A stretch of DNA of 64,000 nt from Hippopus hippopus. Taxonomy: Eukaryota > Mollusca > Bivalvia > Cardiida > Cardiidae. The stretch covers positions 40,921,650-40,985,649 of the forward strand of contig OX328098.1 in assembly GCA_946811185.2 (NCBI GenBank), in the 5' to 3' direction. Within the stretch, counting starts at the first letter, position 1; each line of letters starts with the position of its first letter. Positions 12,901 through 24,900 of this stretch are shown here, in pieces. The position numbers were made by a program, and so were the translations under genes. Under the pieces are notes generated by a model. It saw only the letters and a program-made list of their open reading frames with translations, was not told the origin of the DNA and searched no databases.

Positions 12901-15900
12901 AATGAACATCATGACATAACAGTTTCAATACATGTAATAATTCTGACATTATGTGAAGTCATCAAACCATATTTGGGACATACTAGGAAATTATTTTCCT
13001 GCAAGTGTGACTTTATCTGCATGTGATCCATGTACTTGAGCTGGAAAATTTGTAGGGATACAATAATACTTCATGTGGTAATATAGATAGTAAAAATCAG
13101 TAATCACCTTCCGTTTTTGTTGGCACTAAAACTGTATTAGCCCTTGTCATTCTTTTACTGGAACCTTTGGTTACTGAACCAATCCTTGTGCTGGTTGCTG
13201 AACGGATAGGTTTGCTAGGTTTAGGTGCAGGCTTGCTCTTCCCTTTCATACCAGCAACATGCACAACAGCTCCATTTGACTTTAAGCTCTCTGTCACAAT
13301 GCTTGAGGCTTTAACAGATCTTGCTGACCTGACACTTGGTGCTTTAATCATTGTGCTGGTTCTCACAAGATCTCTGGAGCCTGGCTTGTTTACCACACCT
13401 CCATTCATTAATGATTTAGCATTCAACTCTTTTGGCTTTGAGTCTGTGAGTGCCAACGGTTGTTTAACATCCCCATTCACATATGGCCGCCCTACAAAGG
13501 AACTTTGCCTACTTTTCAAGCTTCTAATTGACTTTGGGCCTTGTAAACCTAAAGGAACGATAGCACCCGTCTCCATCTCTGAAAAAAGGTAACAATACAA
13601 ATTCATACCAAATTTTCCCTCTCATCAGTTCTACTTAAGACATTTTGTTGAAATCAACTTAGTTCAACCATAACCACACAATTACTGCACAAGTTTTAAT
13701 AACCATGGGAAATTAGACTTTTGAAAGTATTGTGGTAAAAGGAGAAAATGCTGCTAATTTGGGACTGAGACTAATTCATACCCTGTTACAGGATTAGAAA
13801 TGTCCTTTTAGATATTTGGACTGAGTTTTAGTTGGAATTCAAATAGTTTATACTGTAATGGACTGAGCTGTGGTGGCTTTACCATGGACTGTGCTGTGGT
13901 GGCTTTACCATATAAAATGGAGAAAATATTCCAGGTCAGGGAGAGCAGTTTCATAATTAGTCTCAATATTTTCAGACATTGTCTGGGACAAATGACTGGT
14001 GCTCTGTCAAAAAGAGGGTTAACTCTTTCTCAGACAACAAACTGTTAGGCCCTTCATATTAACTCTTTACCAAACAACAAAATTTTAGACTAATCCAAAT
14101 TGAAAGCATTTGCAGACAGCAAATTAAATGTGGCTCAAGCGATGGAATTTGTATCTGAAAGAGTAGAAAACATTGTGGGAAAAGGAGAAAATGCTGGTTA
14201 CCAGCATTTTCTCCTTTTCCCACAATGTTTTTAAAAGCCTGTTTTGTAAGGGTCGCTAAAACTCAGGATTGTGTGGTAAAGAGTTAAAAGAATTTGCAGA
14301 TGACAAATTAAAGCTGGCTCAAATGATGGCATATGTCTGTGATAGGGTAGAAAACATTATGGGAAAAGGAGAAAATGCATGTTACCAGCATTTCCTCCGT
14401 TACCCATGATATTTTCAAAAGCCTCTTTTATCAGGGTTGTTAAACTTGGAATTGTGTGGTAATGGATTACATGTATCTTTGTGATGTATAATGCATTATG
14501 CCAGCAAACATGATATAGATCCATCCTGTCAAACAATAGCTGAATAATGAGTTAAACTGGTCCCTTGACATGCAGAAAACTTAACAATAGCTAAAGGTTT
14601 TGAACCAGGTAGGCCTGCATTGGATGTGTATGCTGACTTAGGTTGAAACCTCCCTTTTCATGGAACATTGTTCATATATAACTCTTTACCAGATGAACAA
14701 ACATTGCTATCATCCAATTCTAAAGCATGTGCAGAAAACACATTAAAAGTGGCTTAAATGATCAGGGTCCCTATTCAACAATCATTCATGAGAACATTCT
14801 TTGTCTCATTCTCAAGAATTCCTATGTTTGAAAGTAATACAACTTCTGATTGGCTAAAATAAATGGTTTAGCCAATCAGAAATTGTGTTACTTTTTAAAT
14901 CTAGAATTAGACAAAGAATGTTCTTAAGAACGGTTGGTGAACAGAAACCCAGATTTGGCTTTGAAAGGGTAGAAAAAGTGGGGAAAAAAGAAAATGCTGG
15001 TTACCAGCATTTTCTCCTTCTCCCACAATATTTTCAAACGGCATCTTCCTTAGGATTGTTAAAATACAAGACAGTTTGGTAAAAGTTCATAAAAAAGCGA
15101 AATACGTACCAGTTAGGGGATCCATCATCATTCTAGAGCCAGATCTTGGGGTTGTGGTCCACTGACGCCCAATAAAGTCCAAGTTCATGGAAGACTCGCT
15201 CAGAGGGTTGTTTGCTAGACCTGAAAAGTAAAAAAAAAACAATCTGATAAGGAAAAAATTTCACCTCTTAGATAGTCAAGCTTGACTTTTGCTTTTCTTT
15301 AGAGTAGATAAAGATGGGACAGTACAAAATTTGAAGTCTGATCCTGAATGTACACAGTTCAATATTTTGAAAAAACACTCTGACCCATCAGCTCACTAAC
15401 TGTGATAAATTAACTCTTACTAAATTTCAAGGTTTGTTTCATTAGTTTTTCAGCATATGGATAACCGGTAATTCTTTACAAGACAACAAAATTTCAGACT
15501 GCTCCATGTATTGAAAGCATTTACAGGAGAAAAATCAAATGTTGCTAAGATGAAGTGAATTATCTTTTGAAGAGTAGAAAACATGATGGGAAAAAGAGAA
15601 AATGCTGGTAAACAGCATTTACTCTTTTTACCACAATATTTTCTAACCTTTCAAAAAGAAATCCCACCATTTTAGCAACATTTCATTTGTCGTCTGCAAG
15701 TGTTTTGGATTTGTTCGAGTCCAAAACTTTGTCATTTAGTAATAAAGCAAGAAGGAGAGTGAGCTTACTTTTCTTTCTCCTAGGTGATCTGAAGGTTTCA
15801 TGGCCACTTTCTAGCACAACTGGTTCCATGGTAGCTGGTGTATCTAGAGCAATGGATACCTCTCCCAGTGGGTGATCCTCTGCAAAATGAAATCTAAGGA

Positions 15901-18900
15901 ATATCACTAAACCTCTAACTCTTTACCACACAACAAAATTTTAGCCTGGTCCAAATTAAAAGAAGAAATGCAGATTACAAATCAAGGGTGGCTCAAATAA
16001 TGAAACTAGCCTTTGATTGGTTGCCAGCATTTTCTTCTATTCCCACCATGTTTTCAAAAGCTTTCTTTCTCAAGGTTGTGATAAAGTATGTTCAGTCAGA
16101 TCTTGAATATATATTGTCCCCTTTTGTTGTCCAATCCATATGATAAAAATTCTTCTCAGTTTTAGTAAATTACACTTTCAGCCATCAAGAGAGGTCAAGT
16201 CTATATCAGCCATGCACTGTGAAAAGGGGATTCAATTCATTTTCAAAAAGTATTGATCCAGTTCAGCCTGTACAGTCTGTGCAAGCTGACCTGGGTGGAA
16301 ACTTTTTGCTATCAGTAAAGTTTCTGCAAGTAAAGGACAAGTCAACCTCACACTTAAGCTAGTTGTAAGGCAAAATGGATTTTATGGATCCATAGTCATG
16401 TGATGACTTTCTTAGTATAATGCATCAGAGATACAATGAACCTCTTTTTGCCAGAGTACGGCTCATATATTTTTGGTCCTGTTTGACTTAACCCTTTACT
16501 GCAAAATGCCCACTTTAACATCCCTGGGAAAGAAGCCTTTTGAAAACATAGTGGGAAAAGGAGAAAATGCTGCTTTCCAGCATTTTCTCCTTTTTCCACA
16601 ATGTTTTCTACCCTTTCAAAGAAAAATTGTACTATATGAGCCACATTGAAACTGTTGTCTGCAAATGCTTTCAATTCGGACAAGGTTAAAATTTTGTCGT
16701 CTGGTAAAGGGTTAAGTTGTTTGCAGCATATTTTTTCAGGAGGTGATGAGGTCAGTAATGAAAAAACATAACACACCAGAAATTAGCATTTTCTTTTCCC
16801 TGGCCTTGATCTTTTTCTTTTTGCGATACCTCAAATAGCAGCAGACAAAGATGATGATGATGATGATTATCAAGGCTCCAAATACACACAGTAATACAAT
16901 CAATACTGTGTAGTCTGAGTCATCTGAAGTAGGTACACCTATAGAATAAAATATGAAAGTACATAAAATATATGAAAAATGAAATAAACTATTAAAATCA
17001 TGCTGATTTTGTCATGATTTTACTCAATTACAATGTACTCTGGATGTCTCAGAATATTTATCTCAAACTTTTTTTTGGTCTTTTATCATTTAAGCATTAA
17101 CTCTTTAAGCCCCAAATAAACGCAAAGGACATTTTCTGTCTATAACAAGACCCAGAATATAGCAATTTCATGGTTGCTTTTGTCCATTGTCTTTCAGAAA
17201 AACAGACTGTGTTGACTGCATGCTTTGTTTAGTCTGATCTTGATTTACACTGTCTGCAAAGGCAACTGCAGTAGTGAAAGGCACTTTAAAGGTTGAATTT
17301 ACTGTTTGATAACTGTGTAGAAGTTATAAAAATAAAGAGTACCTCTTTAAAGAGACCATTATACTCATTTTCAGCCAGTTTTAACTCATTTTGTCTTTAT
17401 TTTATCAAACTATAGTCATTCTCATATCTTCATGCCAAATATTGCGCCTGACGGTTGCAAGGTTGCTTAGATTACGGTCGGTAGAAAATGCATTTCGCTG
17501 AGTTGCGTCCTTCCATGTAAACAGACTCGTCGTTTCCGGTTTTTGAATCGAAGATTTCGATATATCCGTTATACACTCGGGTAGATTCGTATGATGGTCA
17601 TGCATTCTGTCACGTGACTATATTTGACCTTCGCCCTGCGTCTAATGAGGTAAACAAAGGAAAATGGAGGCTTCTCTGTTGCAGCCTCGATTTTCAGACG
17701 GAGGTCGCAGCCTATATGCAAATTACACCGTATCCGACTCTAGGCGGAAACCAACGATAAATTTCCGTGACGCACCGCCATTGTTTACAGCTTCGATCGT
17801 CAGCCAGTTTTCTTCTGACCAATGTTCGGTTTCTAATACAAATCTCCGTGTTTCTTTTTTTCCATTACACCATATATGTCAGTAATTTATCCATGTTTAC
17901 ACAAAGGACTGATTTCTGTACGATTCTAAATTGTTTGAAATTTAACAGCGTTTTTGCTCACCGGCTGTAGACAGGCATCTTTAACTCTTCACCAAATGAC
18001 AAAATATCTGGCCTGTCCAAAACAAAAGCATTTGTAGATGAACAAATCAAATGTGGCTCAAAGGATGAAATTTGTCATACAAAGGGTAAAAAGCATTTGG
18101 GGGAAAGGAGAAAATGCTGGTTACCATCATTTTCTCCTTTTCCTACAATGTTTTCAAGAGACTTTTTCCACAGGGTCCTGAAAAATTTGTCCCAGTAGGA
18201 AGAGCAGAAAGCATCGTGGGAATAAGAGAATTTGCTCGTTACAAGCATTTTCTCCTTTACCCACAAGCTTTCAAATGCCTTCTTCCTAGTGGCCGTTTAC
18301 ATATGGAATTGTCTGAGAAAGTGTTAAAAGCATTTCAGACTGTTCAAGAATAGAAGACATACTGATAATTGAATCAAACAGTGAAGTACATAAGAAAACA
18401 GACACATTCAATGCCTTTAGTAACTCATTACCAGACAACAAATTTTGGACTTGTCCAACTTGAAAGCTTATGCAGACAACAAATCAAATGTAGCTCAAAT
18501 GATGATTTCTGTCTTTGATAGGATAGAAAATATTGTGGGAAAAGGAGAAAATGCCGGTTATCAGCATGTTTTCCTTTTCCCACATTGTGTACAAAAGCTT
18601 TTTTCCTCAGGGTCATTGAAAGTCAGGATTGTTTGGTAAAGGGTTAATTCATCTCATCACATCAATGAAAAGCCCAAGTTGAAAAAGGGGCATAACTAGT
18701 ATGTCAAAAACATTTTGAAGGTTACCTAGTACTGGTATGGGTTCCTCTTTTGATATCTAACAACTAGTCTAACAACTAGATGATGACACAGATGACAATG
18801 CAGATGACAACAGTGCAGACAACAAGGTGCAATATCTAGATATTTTCCTCTGAAACAGCTTCGTTAAAAATTGGAAAAACATTCACTGCAAAAAATAACA

Positions 18901-21900
18901 TCATGGAATTGTTTAGAAGATATGCAAAGGCTTATCATGGGTCAATAGTTTTATTGTTTGAGTGAAATGAGGAGAAAAATAGACTTCTTACTCGTCACCA
19001 TAATACAAGATTTTAGATTTTTCCAAATTAAAACTATTGTAGAAGACAGGTGAATTGCAGCTCAAATCAAGAGATTTGTAAAACAAAACACTGTGGGAAA
19101 AGGAGAAAATGCTGGTTACCTTTTCCCACAATGTTTTCAAAAGCAATCTTTCTCTGGGATGTTAAAACTCAAGGTTGTTTGGTAACAGTTTAACCCATAA
19201 AGTGCTGGAACCGATTCAAATTGTTTTTGCGGACAGTGTAGATCAAGATCAGACTGCACAGAACGTGCATTCTGATCTTGGATCTACACTGTCCGCTACT
19301 TTCCTTACATATTCTGGCCATAACATAAATGAAAATTCGGTACTTCTGATACTTTTCATTATTGAAACAGTCCGTTATTTTAATTCAGCACAGTAAGTGT
19401 TAAACTCATCAAATGATCTTTTCACAAAGCTGAAGAAGACAGGCTGTCAGAAAATATGTGGGACAAGAAGCCAGCATTTTCTCTTTATCCTTCTATGTTC
19501 ACTACACTTTCATTAACAAGTAATATCATTCCATGCCATAAGTAACCTTAATCTGCATAGTTAGGCTTTCAATATGGACAAGTCTACAATAGAGTTAACC
19601 CTTTACCAAATGATTAATTTTCAGACTAACCCAAATTAAAAACAATTAAAGACAAATCAAAAGTTACCCAACATATGAAATCAGTCTTTCAAAGAGTAAA
19701 ATACACTGGTTTCCATCATTTTCTCCTTTTCCAATGATGTTTTCAAAAGCTTTTTTCCGAAAAATTGTAAAAACTTGGGATTGAGTGCTAAAGGGTTAAA
19801 TGGTGTGGAGTATTTCACTAGAGCTGTCACTGAATGTGACTTAATACCCCCACCAGCGCTTTGACAGAAAAAAGTGTCAAGTTCAAGGGGAGATAATTCC
19901 TCAACCAGGAGGAGTTGACACTTGAAAATTGTGTCTTGCAAATCTTCAATATATGATCAATATATGTGCAAAGTTTCAATACAATTGAAGGAAAACTGTA
20001 GGAGGAGTTTGCGACACAAAATTACTAGTATTTTGTACACAGACAGACACACGGACACACAGACAGACAGGCTGATTCCAGTATACCCCCGAAAACATTC
20101 GTTTTGCAGGGGTATAATAAACTCCCTAGTATGCTGAGATATAGTATAACTGTTGCTGAGAGTGACAGTCAAGATCAGAGTGCATAAAAGGTGCATGGTG
20201 ATTTTTTATCTATACTGCGCGCCATGGTATACATGTATTACAATTAAAATGGAATAGAGCCCTTTTTCTCTTCCATTTTGGCTCTTTGGCATAATTCTGT
20301 CCATCTTATAATGGGGCTTCATTTTCTACTAAACTTAAAACAAGCCTGTATGTTTGTTTGGATATTGCTTGAAGCCATTTTCAACATTATTTCAGTTATA
20401 TCAGCCAGTGCACCTATTCATGCTTTCCCTGAGTTTCTTTTACCAGTATTTTGTACAATTTACTCCACAAGCAACTTGCTGCTTTCCCACATAACCATCA
20501 TCTAAACAGTGATAAGTGGAGTGGTGAGAGAGGAATGAATCCTGTTGCAATGACTATCATCATACCTTAGAAAGAACTTAGCCCAGATGGGAAACCAGTG
20601 GCCCCCTAGCCCCAAGTCCTGTACACTACCAACTGTGCTATTGGGGTTGGATAAAACAAATTTGTAACAGACAACTTTAAAACTAATTTTGTAATACAGA
20701 GATGATCTACATGAATCACAGTTGTTCTTCATAGTATGTTCAATGCATGTGAAAATATTCTGGCGAAAGAGGGAAAATTTCTTCTCCTTTGCCACAATTT
20801 TTTCATAAAGGGGTTGCCACAATATGAAAATTTTTCTTGCAGTTTGTGTTTTGCAAACCCATAACCTGTATTTCAAAAGTGAAATGAGAAGTTACAAATC
20901 ACCATCCACACATGGAGAGTCATTCCGTGATCATGGCCATAAAAGTACAATCAAACACAAGCCCCAGTCACCATTCTCAACCACGGATACATCATAAGTT
21001 CACACAGCAAAGTGAGGCTCTATACATTACATGTAACTGAAAAGAGAAAATAATACAAATAAAATTATTTAATTCATTACCAAACGACAATTTTTGCTTT
21101 CCGGTTTCATATAGTGTGATGAGTTTTTTTTTTAAATATTCATACCTCCATGACAAAAACAATATTCTCTTCATTCCTTCAATGGAAGCAAATTTTGTTG
21201 GAAAGTGCTGGTCACAAGCATTTCTGCCATTTCCACAATGTTTGCAAAAGCTCACTGCTACAGGATGATAATACAAAAGGATTTTTTTGGAATACTGTGA
21301 AATATTGTAAGATTTGAATTTCATACAAACAGAGAGCTCTTAATACATCAAAATACTAGTATTCAAACAGTACTAATCAACTTTAATGTAAACGAAAAAA
21401 AGTTATAAATGACTAAAAGTCTCCATTTCTCTCTTACAGCCCTTTGAACCAAGGTTCTGTTGCAATGAATCAAGTTTCTATAATAAATAAATCAAGATTA
21501 ATCTTTACAGCTATTTTGATGCAGGCCTTTCAAACAGCTACTGCTTTTTCAAACATACGAGGGTTGTTCGATATGTAATGTGTATTGTACGATATCTCAA
21601 AAGCATTTGACTCAAATAGTGAAATGAACATTACATCCCTTCAAAGTATTCTCTGCGGTTTGAAATACATATTTTCAATCTCTGAATCCATTTCTGAAAT
21701 GCATCACGGTACGCTGATTTAGGTAGACCTCTGAGGCACTGACTGATGGCTGAGCCAAGGGCTTGTCGAGACTTGTAACGACGACCAGATAAGAACTTTT
21801 TAAGTTTTGGAAAAAGGAAAAAGTCGCATGGGGCTAGATCTGGAGAGTATGGTGGGTGTTGCAAGACGGTAAGCTTCTCCAACTTCAAAAATTGCTTCAC

Positions 21901-24900
21901 AAGCTCAGATGTATGCAGGGTTTTCCTTGACGCACGATTTTGTGCGTTTTGACGCATTTTTAAGGAAAATGACCCGCATTTTTTTCAGTAATGCGTCATG
22001 GTTGACGCACAAATACGATAAGAGGTAATAATGATCGTATATACTTCCGACACTGTTACATCGCGAGTAGATGAAAAATCTGGAGTACGAAGAGAAAACG
22101 GGACGAAACACTGGACTGTGTATTGATTTTACTAAAATACCGTCGGTCTTTAAACGGGTCTAAACTAAACCAGTCGATCTCTAATGAAAACAATATGGCT
22201 CTGTCAAAATCGACGTCATTCTTGCTGTCTGCAAGGAAGAAGAGCCCTTAAACAAAGATCAGACGATACAACGCCTGGTAAGAGCACCCAGAATCACATT
22301 TCAAGGTCTCGAGGGTTTACTGTGAATTAGCTAAAGAGATACACTTTGTTATTTGTTGAAAACAGCGGCATGAACGCGATCCGCGTGTCGAAAAACTGGA
22401 ATCGGCCATTTAATTGGTGAAAATAGTTTATTTTCGGCCGAAATGGATAATCTCTATCAAGAAAAATAACAGAGACTTCCCCATCCGGCCGACAACAAGC
22501 TTTCTTCGCCAACTAAACGGTCGATTCCTGTAATAAAAACAAAATAACCCTTAACCATAGAGAGAGGCTACACATACTTCAAAAATCAACCCTTGTGCAT
22601 CATCAAAACACTAGCGGTCATGACGATACCCTTGAAACATTAAAATTACATAGAGATATGACAGCTTGTCTGCAGCTAGAGCATATTTGCTCGTTAAGAA
22701 CATGCTTAATAAAGCATACTCCAGATAGTATTTATGAAAAAGGTGCCACCTAGGCTGTAAGCTCCCTCTATATAGAGAATCTCTGGTGTTATTATGTATC
22801 TATCACCATGAAATAATTCATATATAGGGTAAATGAAGATTTACAGTGAATAGAAAACACGAAAAAAACACATACTTTCACAAATAGTAGCTTTTGTTTA
22901 AGCGAATTACATTTTGTTGTGACCCCCACAAATTCCAAAATGACCCCCATTATTTTTGACTAGGGGGTCACAATGACCCCCTATTTTTGTGGCCGAGGGA
23001 AAACCCTGTGTATGTGATGGAGCATTATCATGAAGTAGACGGACATGCCTAAATCCTGACACAGGGTGTTGTTTAAGATAATATTTCTTGACCTTTTTTA
23101 GTATAACATCTCGGTAATACCAACCTGTAACACTTTTGCCCTTCGACACTGGAATTTGTATGGCTATACCATCACATGAGAAGAATATGGAATAAAGAAC
23201 CTTCTTTGTGCTTATGCTTCTTTTGGCAACTACAGGCCTTCTACCGTGTTTAGTTAGCCATATTTTGTTTCCAATTTTTCTTACTGGTTCGAAATAGTGA
23301 CCCCATGTTTCGTCACCAGTAACAATGTTTGCAAATTGTCTTTGATTGAATTTGGGAAACATTTTGAGCAATTGCTTAGCGGTTTGTACTCGTACCCATT
23401 TTTGGTCATCTGTCAATATATGCGGTATCCATCTGGCAGAAATCTTTCGTACTTTCAAAATACGCTTCAAAATGAAATGCACCCGCGATAGCGATATGCC
23501 AACAGCGTTGGCAATATCACGAATCGTGTATCTGCCATCACTTTCAATTATTTCCCTGACTTTTGAGACATTTGCCTTGCCTGTTACAGTCACAGGTCAG
23601 CCAGATTTTGCTGCATCTTTGACGGACTCTGTGCCAGTCAGAAATTTCTTTCTCCACCTACAAACTGTCTCATAAGATACCTTATCAGACCCATAAACTT
23701 TCCCCAATTCAGTAAAAATCTGCATTACCGAATGACCAAGTTTTGTGCGAACTTTTATATAAGCTCTAATTTCTTTAATATTCTTAATCCGTTTCCCAAC
23801 CATTTTTACAACAGTGGTCAACGACTAGCTCTATTGAAATGAATATAAGTTTAAAACTATGTGGAGCTGAAGGCTCGTGTTTATACCATTGGAAAAGTAT
23901 TGAATAGAGCTATTCACGCGTATCATCATCCACGAAATCATGCAAAGCGTTATCGCACTGTGGGTACAATACACATTACATATCGAACAGCCCTCGTACA
24001 AGAACTCCATTTCAGTTTTTGGAAGCAGTTGGCAGCATGGAGGTATACAGTTGAACTTGGATGGTTGTTGGATCTATAAAACATTTTTTGTAACTTACAG
24101 ACTGGTTGTAAAATCATCAGTGCTCCAGGTGATGGTGCCGTTGTAGAGTTTTGTCCACCATCACAAGTCGTTGGTCTAACAGTTAAGTAGACTGTTCCAT
24201 TAGTGTCTGAGCTCACAGCCTGTATAAATATCAAAATGATTGAAATAAATTTTTTGCTATCATCACCTGTCCCTCACCTTTAACCATCTTGAAGAAGACA
24301 GCTTTTGAAAAAATTGTGAGAAAATGCTGCTAATCAGCATTTTCTCCATTTCAAACAATGTGTTCTATCCCTTCAAAGAAAAATACCATCATTTGAGACA
24401 ATATGATATGCAAATGCTTTCAATTTGGGCAGACCTAACATTTTCTTTTCTGGTATAGGGTTAATAAACTAGAACTTTCACAGACAAAACCCAATATCCA
24501 AGCAAAGAGATATGAGATGCTCAAACTTAAAGTTCAAAAGTAGATCACTTTTTATCACATAACTTCCCTTGTATTCAGTGTAATATACCCATTACGAATT
24601 TTCTTATCTCATATACGTTTGATATCACAATTGTGTGACATCATTTTTGACGTCATTTTGTACGTATTTCATAGAAGTGAACGGGTTTTATTGACATTAC
24701 AGCGTGTGCATCTATAGATGGTTTTGCATCTTCTTATCTATGGTTTGTAAAATATCGTTATGTGATAAAAAGAATCTGACATTCATTGGCGTATGAGATA
24801 AAAATTTTATTAAACTCGTCAAGAAAAAATGTTATTAAGCTCGCCAAAGGCTCGCTTAACAATATTTTCCCTAGACTTGTTTAATACAATTTTATCTCAA

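Larger units (their letters stand above)
21558..23996 (-). mobile_element. Mariner element with intact terminal repeats
   Basis: The terminal inverted repeats cgagggttgttcgatatgta (21558) and its partner ending at 23996 match over ~33 of 34 bp and are flanked by TA dinucleotides. Net of the insertion the element is ~1.34 kb, the usual mariner size. It carries a minus-strand transposase and lies in intron 7. Confidence 0.93.

Noticed and set aside
13167..13592. 141-codon plus-strand ORF opposite exon 11
   Set aside because: It is the antisense shadow of the minus-strand exon, which has matching splice sites and phases.
17664..17885. 73-codon ORF in the CpG-richer island as a small protein
   Set aside because: Overlapping frames are equally open and no signal or motif supports translation.
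22907..23015. C-terminal extension of the mariner transposase ORF (Gly/His-rich)
   Set aside because: These codons come from the end of the inserted 1.1-kb element, not from the transposase.
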